Shown: positions 50,622 to 59,478 of the stretch, in pieces
Numbering within the stretch: the first letter of the stretch is position 1
How the letters are laid out: the number at the start of each line of letters is the position of its first letter
Assembly: GCF_013408795.1 (NCBI RefSeq)
Contig: NZ_JACCCC010000001.1
Span: 1,054,001 to 1,118,000 of the forward strand
From: Spinactinospora alkalitolerans
GTDB taxonomy: Bacteria > Actinomycetota > Actinomycetes > Streptosporangiales > Streptosporangiaceae
Direction: 5' to 3'
DNA: 64,000 nucleotides
The notes under the pieces: model-generated
Told to the model about the DNA's origin: nothing
Databases searched by the model: none
What the model saw: the letters and a program-made list of their open reading frames with translations, nothing else
Program-made: the position numbers and the translations under genes

Positions 50622-50671
50622 TTTCTGTACGAGCAACTCTCCTCCGGCCGGAACGCGGAAGGGAAGGGCCT

Positions 50672-50687
50672 TAACGGATTCTTAACG
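50672..50687 (+). promoter_or_regulatory. GlnR-like box 1 upstream of amtB
   Basis: TTAAC-GGATTC-TTAAC has two 5-mers spaced by 6 bp, as in actinobacterial GlnR sites (GTnAC-n6-GnAAC), with imperfect match. It lies 264 bp upstream of amtB. Confidence 0.4.
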
Positions 50688-50797
50688 CCCTCGGGGCGGT
50701 CCCTTACGGCGCCCCGGCGGCCGCCGGAACGCCACCGCGCCCCGCGGCCAGGCCCTGACCCGGCGCTTCACGCGGCCGTAACCCCCGAAGCGATGTC

Positions 50798-50813
50798 TTT
50801 ACGCGCGCGCAAC
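50798..50813 (+). promoter_or_regulatory. GlnR-like box 2 upstream of amtB
   Basis: TTTAC-GCGCGC-GCAAC matches GTnAC-n6-GnAAC except at the first base, 138 bp upstream of the amtB start. A GTAAC at 50778 may belong to the same array. GlnR activates amtB under nitrogen limitation in related bacteria; binding here is inferred. The rest of the 334-bp gap shows nothing else. Confidence 0.5.
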
Positions 50814-50950
50814 ATCGGGGCTCTCACCGAGAAACACGCCGACGTGAGGCTTTATCGCCGTGGCCCTCGCTTCCGAGCCCAATGAAGCGCCCGCGCGAAC
50901 CACGCACCCCGACACGGGGACCGAATCCCCGCACCGACTATGGAGGCGAC

Positions 50951-52249
50951 ATGATCGACAGCGGCAACACCGCGTGGGTGCTGGTAAGCGCCGCGCTGGT
51001 GATGCTCATGACGCCGGGCCTTGCCTTCTTCTACGGCGGAATGTCCCGCGCGAAGAGCGTTCTCAACATGATGCTGATGAGCTTCGCGTCCATCGCGATC
51101 GTCAGCGTCCTCTGGGTACTCGTCGGCTACTCACTGACCTTCGGATCCGGTTCGGGTCCGCTGGCCCCGATCGTCGGCGGCCTCGACACGGTCGGCCTGA
51201 CCGGCCTGATCGGAGCCGAGACCGACGGCCTGCCCGACCTCGTCTTCGCCGGCTTCCAGATGATGTTCGCGGTCATCACCGTGGCCCTCATCAGCGGCGC
51301 CGTCGCCGACCGCGCCAAGTTCGGCGCCTGGCTGATGTTCGTGCCGATCTGGGCGCTGCTCGTCTACTTCCCGGTCGCCCACTGGGTCTGGTCCGCCGAC
51401 GGCTGGATCTTCGGCCTCGGAGTGGTCGACTTCGCCGGCGGGACCGCCGTCCACATCAACGCCGGTGCCGCGGCCCTCGCCCTGACCCTGGTGCTGGGCC
51501 GCCGCAAGGGCTTCGGCTCGGAGTCGATGCGCCCGCACAACCTCCCATTCGTCCTCCTCGGCGCGGCCCTGCTGTGGTTCGGCTGGTTCGGCTTCAACGC
51601 CGGCTCCGGCCTCGCGGCCGACACCACCGCCGCCCTCGCCCTGGTCAACACCCAGGTGGCCACCGCGGCCGCCACCGGGGCCTGGATGCTGGTGGAGCGC
51701 ATCCGCTACGGCAAGGTCACCGCGCTCGGCTTCGCCTCCGGCGCCATCGCCGGCCTGGTCGCCATCACCCCGGCGGCGAGCACGCTCACCCCGGTCGGCT
51801 CGGTGGTCCTCGGCCTGGTCGCCGGCGGCGTCTGCGCCTACGCGATCAGTTGGAAGTTCAAGTTCCGCTACGACGACGCCCTCGACGTCGTGGGCATCCA
51901 CCTGGTCGGCGGCGTCATCGGCTCGCTGGCCATCGGACTCCTCGGCTCGTCGCTGGCCTCGGGCGGCGACGTCGAAGGGCTCTTCTACGGCGGCAGCGCG
52001 GGCCTGCTGGGCCTGCAGGCCCTGGGCGTCTTCTCGGTGCTCGTCTACTCCTTCGCGGCCACGTTCATCATCGCCAAGGTCATCGATCTGATCATGGGCT
52101 TCCGCATCCCCGAGCACGTCGAGACCAACGGGCTCGACCACGAGTTGCACTCGGAGACGGCCTACGCCTTCGACGAACTCGACGAGATGGAGCTCTCCTC
52201 GCCGGCGCCTCCGGGCGAGGAGGTGCCCTCACAGCAGGTGCGGACGTAG
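50951..52249 (+). CDS. amtB: Ammonium transporter
   Basis: A 432-aa Amt/MEP/Rh channel with eleven membrane helices. LMTPGLAFFYGGM, the two pore histidines (VDFAGGTAVHINAG and DVVGIHLVGGVIGS) and WFGWFGFNAGS are conserved. The C-terminal cytoplasmic tail is acidic (FDELDEMELSSPAP). GGAGG is five bases before the ATG. In Streptomyces glnK and glnD follow amtB; here a terminator and unrelated genes follow. Confidence 0.95.
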   Translation: MIDSGNTAWVLVSAALVMLMTPGLAFFYGGMSRAKSVLNMMLMSFASIAIVSVLWVLVGYSLTFGSGSGPLAPIVGGLDTVGLTGLIGAETDGLPDLVFAGFQMMFAVITVALISGAVADRAKFGAWLMFVPIWALLVYFPVAHWVWSADGWIFGLGVVDFAGGTAVHINAGAAALALTLVLGRRKGFGSESMRPHNLPFVLLGAALLWFGWFGFNAGSGLAADTTAALALVNTQVATAAATGAWMLVERIRYGKVTALGFASGAIAGLVAITPAASTLTPVGSVVLGLVAGGVCAYAISWKFKFRYDDALDVVGIHLVGGVIGSLAIGLLGSSLASGGDVEGLFYGGSAGLLGLQALGVFSVLVYSFAATFIIAKVIDLIMGFRIPEHVETNGLDHELHSETAYAFDELDEMELSSPAPPGEEVPSQQVRT

Positions 52250-52300
52250 CGGCCTCAGCGTCGAGACCGCTCTCCCACCACCACTGCGATGGGGGCAAGC

Positions 52301-52331
52301 CGGGCCGGCGGGGATCCTCCCCGCCGGCCCG
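52301..52331. terminator. Strong convergent hairpin after amtB
   Basis: CGGGCCGGCGGGGA (52301-52314) and its exact complement (52318-52331) form a 14-bp stem with a 3-base loop, between amtB and the convergent zinc-ribbon gene. Confidence 0.75.
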
Positions 52332-52347
52332 GGCGCGTGCCGGGGCC

Positions 52348-53001
52348 TCACCCGCAGGCGCGCACGCGGACCGCGCGCAGGCGCTCGCCCTCGAAGTCCA
52401 GTTCGCCCCGGAAACGCCCGGTGTCGAAGGTCACCCCTTCCGGGCGCGGCCGCACGGCCGCCCGGGCCTGCCGCAGCACCGACTCCACGTTCGCGCGCGA
52501 GAGCACCGTGAAGTCCGGTCCGGTGTCGCCGTCCAGCACCCCGGGCAGCTCCAGCCGGCCGCCGGTGATCTCCACCACGAGCTCCGTCACCACGCCGCCG
52601 GACAGCCGCATCCGGACCGGACCCGGCTCGGAGGGGACCACCTGGGCCGCGTTCAGCGGCGGAACACCGGGACCCCAGGGCCCCACCACGTCGCGCGCCT
52701 CGGCCGCGAGGGCGCCCACCCGCAGCGCGCTGAGCCTGCCCTCCCCGATCAGGGCGCGCAGCGCCGGCCACGCCTCGTGCAGGGGCGAAAGGGGCGCATC
52801 GGAACGCAGGAGCACCAGGTCCCACGGCTCCCGGCCGACTTCGGCCAGATAGCGCGCGAGGTCCATGAACGAGGGACCGTCGCGGTCGTGGCCCTCCAGC
52901 CACAACGCGTCGCACTCGCGACACACCCACACGTGCTCGTTACCCGGTTCGACCAGGTATTCTGCGACGCTGGGCGTCTCGCAGTCCGCGCACCGCTGCA
53001 C
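52348..53001 (-). CDS. Hypothetical protein with N-terminal zinc ribbon
   Basis: A 217-aa protein not recognised as a known family. The N-terminus has two CxxC pairs (CADC at residues 4-7 and CREC at about 27-30), typical of a zinc ribbon. Residues 45-110 look alpha-helical (FMDLARYLAEVGREPWDLVLLRSDAPLSPLHEAWPALRALIGEG). The rest is a beta-rich region with regular hydrophobic strands, ending in a basic stretch. No membrane segment. It occupies the interval between amtB and ffh where glnK-glnD lie in Streptomyces. Confidence 0.7.
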   Translation of the reverse strand: MQRCADCETPSVAEYLVEPGNEHVWVCRECDALWLEGHDRDGPSFMDLARYLAEVGREPWDLVLLRSDAPLSPLHEAWPALRALIGEGRLSALRVGALAAEARDVVGPWGPGVPPLNAAQVVPSEPGPVRMRLSGGVVTELVVEITGGRLELPGVLDGDTGPDFTVLSRANVESVLRQARAAVRPRPEGVTFDTGRFRGELDFEGERLRAVRVRACG

Positions 53002-53285
53002 GTGGCCACCTCCTCTTTCGGCCGCCGGAGCGACGCGCGGGGCATCGGGACCCCGTCCGCGACGGGGCGCGCCGCCTCCGCGGTCACTGCTTCAACGGGC
53101 ATTACGTGGTCATTCGGTACTCTTGAGCGACAACGGGGGGAACAGCACCATTCACGGTGCGCCGGTCTCCAGGTCGCCCAAAGGGATGGCCGCCCCTCCG
53201 TAGTGGACCGGAGCCCAAGCGCGGCCCGGCACTGCCCACGTTCCAACAGACATCCCTTACCCCTTGGCAGGGGCCAGGAGGCAAG

Positions 53286-54494
53286 ATGGCGCCGGCAAAT
53301 TCCAATCCGTGGCGATCCAGGGGACCGCTCACACTCGCGGCGGCATCGGCCGTGCTCGCACTCGGCACCGCCGGGTGCGCGATCGATCTCAGCGATTGGC
53401 GGCCGGGCGGAGGCGGCGAGGCGTCCCCGTCGCCCACGCCGATCGACGCCGCACCGCTCGTCGAATCGGCGCTCGACGGGCTCGCCGAGGCCCCGGCCGT
53501 CCAGGTCCAGGGCCAGATCGCCGACTCCTCGGGCCAGCCCCGCGACACGACGTTCACCGTCACCGACACCGGCGCGGCGTCCGGAACCGTCCAGGTCGAC
53601 GAGTCCGAGGCCAAGGTGATGGAGGTCGACGACAAGCTGTTCGTCTCGGCCGACGACTCCTACTGGCTCTCCCAGTCGGTGTTCAACCCGGACTCCGACA
53701 GCTACCCCGATCACTGGGTGCGCGTCGCACCGGACCTGCTCGGCATCGACCCCCAGGCGGTGCTGACCCCGGCCGACCTCGCCGAGATCCTGCGGGCCCA
53801 GGCGCCGGAGCAGGGCGAGGCCGTGGAGGAGAACCTCGACGGAACCCCGGCCTACCGGGTCGACCTGTCCGGCGGCCAGATCTGGATCTCCAAGGACGAG
53901 CCGCACCGGCTGCTGCGCATGCAGATCGAGGAGCTCGCCCCCGCCGACGGCGAGGGCGTGAGCACGCGCACCGCGCTCAACTTCACCGAGCCGGCCGGCG
54001 AGGACATCACGGCGCTCTACGACGAGATGGACGCGTTCGCCGAGGACGAACTGAGCAGCGCGCGCGACTCCCGCATCGAGATCCAGTGGGACGGCGAGCT
54101 GAGCCTGGACTGCCAGACGGGCGGTGCGTGCACCGTCAGCGGCACGGCCAAGGACGTCTCCGACGGCTCCTCCTCGGGCTCCATCCAGGTGCGGATGGAC
54201 GCCACGATGAACAACGAGGAGCTGGGCGACAAGGAGTGCGAGGACTCCGCCAAGCTGGAGGCCGGCGGTTCGGCCGACCTCTCCTGCAGCGTCGACTACG
54301 CCCTTGAGGCCAGCACCAGCCCGCAGAGCTACGAGATCTCCGGCAACGGCGTGCTGTCGACCCGGGCGGTCACCGGCGACGGCGTCGACGAGGTCGTCAA
54401 GAGCCTCGAGGAGCAGCGCGAGACGACGACGCAGAACGCCGAGGGCGGCGCCGAGCAGAGCCCCGAGGCCGAGTCCAGCCCGTCGGGCAACTAG
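53286..54494 (+). CDS. Putative lipoprotein (LolA/LppX-like fold)
   Basis: A 402-aa predicted lipoprotein with lipobox ALGTAGC and a following Gly/Ser/Pro linker. The mature N-terminal domain (about residues 50-250) has the alternating strands of LppX/LprG-type lipid-binding lipoproteins (VQVQGQIADSSGQPRDTTFTVTDTGAASGTVQVDESEAKVMEVDDKLFV). The C-terminal domain (about 255-370) has several cysteine pairs. AGGAGG precedes ATG 53286. Fold assignment is tentative; substrate unknown. Confidence 0.65.
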   Translation: MAPANSNPWRSRGPLTLAAASAVLALGTAGCAIDLSDWRPGGGGEASPSPTPIDAAPLVESALDGLAEAPAVQVQGQIADSSGQPRDTTFTVTDTGAASGTVQVDESEAKVMEVDDKLFVSADDSYWLSQSVFNPDSDSYPDHWVRVAPDLLGIDPQAVLTPADLAEILRAQAPEQGEAVEENLDGTPAYRVDLSGGQIWISKDEPHRLLRMQIEELAPADGEGVSTRTALNFTEPAGEDITALYDEMDAFAEDELSSARDSRIEIQWDGELSLDCQTGGACTVSGTAKDVSDGSSSGSIQVRMDATMNNEELGDKECEDSAKLEAGGSADLSCSVDYALEASTSPQSYEISGNGVLSTRAVTGDGVDEVVKSLEEQRETTTQNAEGGAEQSPEAESSPSGN

Positions 54495-54518
54495 GGAGGT
54501 TCACGCGCGGAGACCGAG

Positions 54519-54554
54519 GGGCCGGCTGTCGCAGTGCGCGTAGCGCCGGCGGCG
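54519..54554 (+). repeat. 36-bp dispersed intergenic repeat, copy E
   Basis: A plus-strand copy (GGCCGGCTGTCGCAGTG then TAGCGCCGGCGGC) located 25 bp after the lipoprotein stop, in the 277-bp gap before ffh. The rest of the gap shows no other feature. Confidence 0.78.
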
Positions 54555-54771
54555 CGCCCGCCCCCGGACTTCGGCGCCGCACCTCCGCCCACGGCTCCGG
54601 AGCTGAGATCTCTCCAGGACCGGCCTGCGTCCGGTTTTCGCCCCCGGGCCCGGCCGCCCCGAAGGCGGTCGGGCCCCTACCGTGTCAGGAGAGCCCGTCA
54701 AGGGGCGCGCACCGGGCGCATCGACGGGTAACCTGGAAAGCCAATCCCGAGACGAAGGACGGGACACACAC

Positions 54772-56373
54772 GTGTTCGAGACGCTTTCCGACCGGCTCAC
54801 ATCGGTCTTCTCCTCGCTGCGCGGCAAGGGGCGCCTCTCCGAGGAGGACATCAGCGCGACCGCGCGTGAGATTCGCCTCGCACTGCTGGAGGCCGATGTC
54901 GCGCTGCCCGTCGTCCGTGAGTTCATCGCGCAGATCAAGGAACGCGCGCGCGGTGAAGAGGTCTCCAAAGCGCTGAACCCGGCCCAGCAGGTCATCAAGA
55001 TCGTCAACGAGGAGCTCGTTCAGATCCTCGGCGGCGAGACCCGCGAGGTCCGGTTCGCCAAGAACCCGCCGACCGTCATCATGCTGGCGGGTCTGCAGGG
55101 TGCGGGCAAGACCACCCTCGCCGGCAAGCTCGCCAACTGGCTGGCCGGCCAGCGCAACACGCCGCTGCTGGTGGCCGCCGACCTGCAGCGCCCCAACGCC
55201 GTCACCCAGCTCCAGGTCGTGGGGCAGCGCGCGGAGGTCCCGGTCTTCGCCCCGCAGCCGGGCAACGGCGTGGGCGACCCGATCGAGGTTGCGCGCGAAT
55301 CCATCGAGCACGCCCGGCGCAACAACCACAACGTCGTCGTCATCGACACCGCGGGCCGCCTCGGCGTCGACACCGAGATGATGCAGCAGGCCGCCGACAT
55401 CCGCGACGCGGTCGAGCCCGACGAGATCCTCTTCGTCGTCGACGCGATGATCGGCCAGGACGCCGTCAACACCGCGCAGGCCTTCCTCGACGGGGTCGGC
55501 TACGACGCGGTCGCGCTCACCAAGCTCGACGGCGACGCCCGCGGTGGCGCCGCGCTGTCCATCCGGCACATCACCGGCCGGCCCATCATGTTCGCCTCCA
55601 CCGGCGAGAAGCTGGAGGACTTCGACCTCTTCCATCCGGACCGGATGGCCTCGCGCATCCTCGACATGGGTGACGTGCTCACCCTGATCGAGCAGGCGCA
55701 GCGCACGTTCGAGGAGTCCGAGGTCGAGAAGATGGCCAGCACGCTGGCCTCCGACGAGGACTTCACGCTCGACGACTTCCTGCAGCAGATGATGATGGTC
55801 CGCAGGCTCGGGCCGATCGGCAACCTGCTCGGGATGATGCCCGGCATGGGGCAGATGCGCGACCAGATCAACAACGTCGACGACAAGGACCTCGACCGCA
55901 TCGCCGCGGTCATCCGGTCCATGACGCCGGCCGAGCGGGCCAACCCCAAGATCATCAACGGCTCCCGCCGCCTGCGCATCGCCAACGGTTCGGGCACCCA
56001 GGTCAGCGACGTCAACGGCCTGGTCACCCGATTCTTCGACGCGCAGAAGATGCTGCGCCAGATGAAGAACGGCGGCATGCCGGGCATGCCGGGGATGCCC
56101 GGCATGGGCGGAGGCGGAGGCGGCAAGAAGGCCGCCAAGGCCGCGGCCAAGAAGAACAAGAAGGGCAAGCAGCGCAGCGGCAATCCGATGAAGGCCAAGC
56201 AGCAGGAGGCCGAGCGCGCGGCCGAGCGGCGGCGCCGCCAGGAGGAGGGGCCCGAGGAGCAGCAGGCGCCGCAGCTTCCGCCCGGCTTCGGCGGCGGCTC
56301 CCAGCAGCTCCCTCCGGGCTTCGGCGGCGGCAAGGCCCCCGACCTGTCCGGGTTCAAGCTGCCGAAGAAGTAG
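54772..56373 (+). CDS. ffh: Signal recognition particle protein (SRP54)
   Basis: A 533-aa SRP GTPase. The N domain is followed by the G domain with GLQGAGKTT at 107-115, DLQRPNAVTQL, DTAGRLGVD and TKLDGDARGG, then the methionine-rich M domain (FLQQMMMVRRLGPIGNLLGMMPGMGQM) that binds signal peptides and SRP RNA. The C-terminal tail is Gly/Met-rich, then lysine-rich, and ends with two LPPGFGGG repeats. GTG start at 54772. Confidence 0.96.
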   Translation: MFETLSDRLTSVFSSLRGKGRLSEEDISATAREIRLALLEADVALPVVREFIAQIKERARGEEVSKALNPAQQVIKIVNEELVQILGGETREVRFAKNPPTVIMLAGLQGAGKTTLAGKLANWLAGQRNTPLLVAADLQRPNAVTQLQVVGQRAEVPVFAPQPGNGVGDPIEVARESIEHARRNNHNVVVIDTAGRLGVDTEMMQQAADIRDAVEPDEILFVVDAMIGQDAVNTAQAFLDGVGYDAVALTKLDGDARGGAALSIRHITGRPIMFASTGEKLEDFDLFHPDRMASRILDMGDVLTLIEQAQRTFEESEVEKMASTLASDEDFTLDDFLQQMMMVRRLGPIGNLLGMMPGMGQMRDQINNVDDKDLDRIAAVIRSMTPAERANPKIINGSRRLRIANGSGTQVSDVNGLVTRFFDAQKMLRQMKNGGMPGMPGMPGMGGGGGGKKAAKAAAKKNKKGKQRSGNPMKAKQQEAERAAERRRRQEEGPEEQQAPQLPPGFGGGSQQLPPGFGGGKAPDLSGFKLPKK

Positions 56374-56549
56374 CGCGTCCTCGCACCGCTCGTCGAATCG
56401 TCTGGCACAATTGAGTGTCGACTAACGGTGTGTCGAGTCTGCCCTCTACTTACTCGCGCGCCCACGTCCAGGCTCCGGCGGGGCGCCGCAACCCCACGTG
56501 GCGCCGTAGTGCCGGGCAGTTCCACCGTTATCGGGAGAAGACCACACCA

Positions 56550-57041
56550 GTGGCTGTCAAGATCAAGCTCAAGCGTATGGGGAAGATCCGTACGCCGCAG
56601 TACCGCATCGTCATCGCCGACTCCCGCACCAAGCGCGACGGCAAGGCCATCGAGGAGATCGGCAAGTACCACCCGAAGGAGGAGCCGAGCTTCATCGAGG
56701 TGAACTCCGAGCGGGCGCAGCACTGGCTGTCCGTGGGCGCCCAGCCCACCGGTCCGGTGCAGCACATCCTCAAGCTCACCGGCGACTGGCAGAAGTTCAA
56801 GGGCCTGCCGGCTCCGGCTCCGCTGAAGGTCGCCGAGCCCAAGGACAAGGAGGCCAAGGAGGCCGAGTTCCAGGCCGTCCTGAAGGAGCTCGTCCTGCCC
56901 GGCGGCAACGAGGGCAAGGGCCGCTCCAAGAAGGCCGACAAGGCTGACAAGGCCGAGAAGGCCGAGAAGGCCGACAAGGCTGACAAGGCCGAGGACAAGC
57001 CCGCCGAGGCCGCAGCGGAGAAGTCCGAGGGCGAGGCCTGA
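56550..57041 (+). CDS. rpsP: 30S ribosomal protein S16
   Basis: A 163-aa ribosomal protein. Residues 1-85 are the conserved S16 ([38 protein letters not shown]). The rest is an actinobacterial extension ending in KADKAEK-type repeats. GTG start at 56550 with GGGAGAAG upstream. Its stop is one base from the khpA start. A -10-like CACAAT lies at about 56404. Confidence 0.95.
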   Translation: MAVKIKLKRMGKIRTPQYRIVIADSRTKRDGKAIEEIGKYHPKEEPSFIEVNSERAQHWLSVGAQPTGPVQHILKLTGDWQKFKGLPAPAPLKVAEPKDKEAKEAEFQAVLKELVLPGGNEGKGRSKKADKADKAEKAEKADKADKAEDKPAEAAAEKSEGEA

Positions 57042-57042
57042 C

Positions 57043-57285
57043 GTGCTGGAAGAGGCGCTTGAGCACCTCGTCAAGGGGATCGTCGAGAACCCCGACGACG
57101 TCCACGTGCGGGCCCGCAGGCTCCGCAAGGGCAAGGTGCTCGAAGTCCGGGTCCATCCCGACGACCTCGGGAAGGTGATCGGCCGCAACGGCCGTACCGC
57201 CAAGGCCCTGCGGACCGTCGTCGGTTCGCTCGCCGGTGGCCGGTACGTCCGCGTTGACCTTCTGGATCTGCACGAAGTGCGCTGA
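57043..57285 (+). CDS. khpA: KH domain RNA-binding protein KhpA
   Basis: An 80-aa protein with a single KH domain (VHPDDLGKVIGRNGRTAKALRTVV contains the GxxG loop as GRNG). KhpA/KhpB bind mRNA and influence cell division in other bacteria. GTG start one base after rpsP. The order rpsP-khpA-rimM-trmD-rplS is conserved in Gram-positive bacteria. Confidence 0.93.
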   Translation: MLEEALEHLVKGIVENPDDVHVRARRLRKGKVLEVRVHPDDLGKVIGRNGRTAKALRTVVGSLAGGRYVRVDLLDLHEVR

Positions 57286-57338
57286 AGTCCCGCGCGCCGG
57301 GGCGTCGGCCGCGGGCCGGCGCCCCGAACGCATGCGGA

Positions 57339-57370
57339 CCGCGCGGGCGGGGGAGGCCCCGCCCGCGCGG
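57339..57370 (+). terminator. Strong hairpin between khpA and rimM
   Basis: CCGCGCGGGCGGGG, loop GAGG and its exact complement form a 14-bp stem. It lies in the 301-bp gap 57286-57586, which also holds a weaker hairpin near 57388-57414 (GCCCCAGCGGCC with GGCCGCGTTGGGC). No T-tract, so it may be a terminator or an mRNA-processing structure. Confidence 0.6.
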
Positions 57371-57586
57371 GCTGACGGGCTGCGCGACGCCCCAGCGGCC
57401 TCTGGCCGCGTTGGGCTCCTCGCAAATACAACCCGGTATGAGCCTTCGGAGCCCGCCTTGCCGGGGAATGCCGGATGCGCCGCTCGCAGGCGGGTCCACA
57501 GGCCCGCGACAGCCTTCACCGAGTGCTTCACCACAGGTGGCCGCCACCCCACCCGCGCGACCTCTTATCGCCCAACAAGGAGAACG

Positions 57587-58099
57587 ATGCGCCTCGTTGT
57601 CGGCCGGATCGGCCGTGCCCACGGCATCCGGGGGGACGTCGCCGTCGACGTGCGCACCGATGAGCCCCGGGAGCGGTTCGCGGTGGGCGCGAAGCTGCTC
57701 ACCGACCCCGCGGGGGCCGGGCCGCTGACGGTCGCATCGGTCCGCACCCATTCCGGCAGGCTGCTGGTTCGTTTCACCTCGGTGGCCGACCGCACGGCGG
57801 CCGAGGAGCTGCGCGGCGTCACGCTGCTGGTGGACTCCGCCGACATCGCGCCGCTGGACGATCCCGACGAGTTCCACGACCACGAGCTCATCGGCCTGCG
57901 CGCCGTCACCGCTGCGGGCGCCGAGGTCGGCGTGGTCGACGACGTCCTGCACAGCGCCCAGGACGTCCTGGTGATCAAGGACGCCCAAGGCGCCGAGGTG
58001 CTGATCCCCTTCGTCCGGGCGCTGGTGCCCGAGATCGACGCCGCAGCCGGCCGCCTCGTCGTCGACCCGCCGCCGGGCCTGCTCGAGCTCGGCCGGTGA
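57587..58099 (+). CDS. rimM: Ribosome maturation factor RimM
   Basis: A 170-aa 30S assembly factor. The N-terminal RimM domain (VGRIGRAHGIRGDVAVDVRTDEPRERFAVG) is followed by a PRC-barrel domain (about residues 95-165, HELIGLRAVTAAGAEVGVVDDVLHSAQDVLVI). AAGGAG is four bases before the ATG. trmD starts 17 bp later. Confidence 0.93.
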   Translation: MRLVVGRIGRAHGIRGDVAVDVRTDEPRERFAVGAKLLTDPAGAGPLTVASVRTHSGRLLVRFTSVADRTAAEELRGVTLLVDSADIAPLDDPDEFHDHELIGLRAVTAAGAEVGVVDDVLHSAQDVLVIKDAQGAEVLIPFVRALVPEIDAAAGRLVVDPPPGLLELGR

Positions 58100-58116
58100 C
58101 CCGGGAGGAGGCCGCC

Positions 58117-58902
58117 ATGCGCATCGACATCATCACGATCTTCCCCGACTACTTCGCGCCGCTGGATCTCTCGCTGATCGGCAAGGCGCGCACGTCGGGC
58201 CTCCTCGACGTCCGGCTGCACGACCTGCGGTCCTGGACCCACGACCGGCACAACACCGTGGACGACACGCCCTACGGCGGCGGGCCGGGGATGGTCATGA
58301 AGCCCGAGCCGTGGGGGGAGGCCCTCGACGCGGTCACCGGGAACGCTCCCTCTGTTCCCCGGCTGATCCTGCCCACCCCCAGCGGCGCGCCGTTCACCCA
58401 GGCCGACGCCTCCCGGCTGGCCCGGGAGCCGTGGCTGGTCTTCGCCTGCGGGCGCTACGAGGGCATCGACTCCCGCGTCGCGGCCGACGCCGCTGAGCGG
58501 ATGCCCGTCGAGGAGGTCAGCATCGGCGACTACGTGCTCAACGGGGGCGAGTCGGCGACCCTCGTCATGGTGGAGGCCGTCTCCCGGCTGCTGCCCGGCG
58601 TGCTCGGCAACGCCGAATCCGTCGCGCAGGACTCCTTCGCGCCCGGCGCGATGGACAACCTCGTCGAGGGGCCGGTCTACACCAAGCCGGCGGTCTGGCG
58701 CGACCGCGAGGTCCCGCCGGTGCTGCTGTCCGGCGACCACGGCGCGGTCGACCGCTGGCGGCGCGACGAGGCGCTGCGCAAGACCGCCCGCAACCGCCCC
58801 GACCTGCTGCGGAGGCTGACCTCCGAGGATCTTGACCAGCATGATCGGCAAGTGCTGGCGGAAGCCCGGTTACAGGTCGGCCCGGAATCTGTGGCAGACT
58901 AG
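58117..58902 (+). CDS. trmD: tRNA (guanine(37)-N1)-methyltransferase
   Basis: A 261-aa SPOUT methyltransferase that protects reading frame by methylating G37. Knot-region motifs GGGPGMVMKPEP and SIGDYVLNGGESATLVMVEAVSRLLPGVLGN are intact. ATG 58117 with GGGAGGAG upstream is chosen; an upstream GTG at 58096 overlaps rimM. Confidence 0.95.
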   Translation: MRIDIITIFPDYFAPLDLSLIGKARTSGLLDVRLHDLRSWTHDRHNTVDDTPYGGGPGMVMKPEPWGEALDAVTGNAPSVPRLILPTPSGAPFTQADASRLAREPWLVFACGRYEGIDSRVAADAAERMPVEEVSIGDYVLNGGESATLVMVEAVSRLLPGVLGNAESVAQDSFAPGAMDNLVEGPVYTKPAVWRDREVPPVLLSGDHGAVDRWRRDEALRKTARNRPDLLRRLTSEDLDQHDRQVLAEARLQVGPESVAD

Positions 58903-59052
58903 ACGAGTTGCCCCTGCCATTGACCTCTGCCCGCATGCTGTGAACAGGTGCCGGTGGTCTTCGGGGGCGATCCGATTTCGACCCCAGCAGATCCGCCCGC
59001 GCGAACCGCAATGTCCGTCGCCGCGGCGCGCAATCGATGAGGAACCGCTGAG

Positions 59053-59412
59053 ATGCACACCGCTATTCAGGAGCTTGAGAAGGCCCAGCTGCGCTCCGAC
59101 GTACCCGACTTCCGCCCGGGCGACACGCTCAACGTCCACGTTCGGGTCACGGAGGGCAACCGGTCCCGGATCCAGGTCTTCAAGGGTGTCGTGATTCGGC
59201 GGCAGGGCGCCGGCAACCGTGAGACCTTCACCGTTCGCAAGGTCAGCTACGGCGTGGGCGTGGAGCGCACCTTCCCGGTGCACACCCCGGTGATCGAGAA
59301 GCTCGAGGTCGCCGCCCGCGGCCGGGTCCGTCGCGCCAAGCTGTACTACCTGCGCAGCCTGCGCGGCAAGGCCGCCCGTATCCGCGAGCGCCGCGAGCCG
59401 GTCGCCCGCTAG
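59053..59412 (+). CDS. rplS: 50S ribosomal protein L19
   Basis: A 119-aa ribosomal protein with [35 protein letters not shown] and [23 protein letters not shown], complete. The 150-bp gap before it may hold a separate promoter (TTGACC at about 58920). Confidence 0.96.
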   Translation: MHTAIQELEKAQLRSDVPDFRPGDTLNVHVRVTEGNRSRIQVFKGVVIRRQGAGNRETFTVRKVSYGVGVERTFPVHTPVIEKLEVAARGRVRRAKLYYLRSLRGKAARIRERREPVAR

Positions 59413-59478
59413 ACGGCACGGTCGCGGGGAGCGTCTTTCCCGGCATGGGCCGTCGGCCTCGGCTAGGCTTCATTGCCG

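Noticed and set aside
50882-50950. Upstream ATG for amtB at 50882
   Set aside because: The 23 extra residues are Pro/Arg-rich with no signal character, and GGAGG is ideally placed for ATG 50951.
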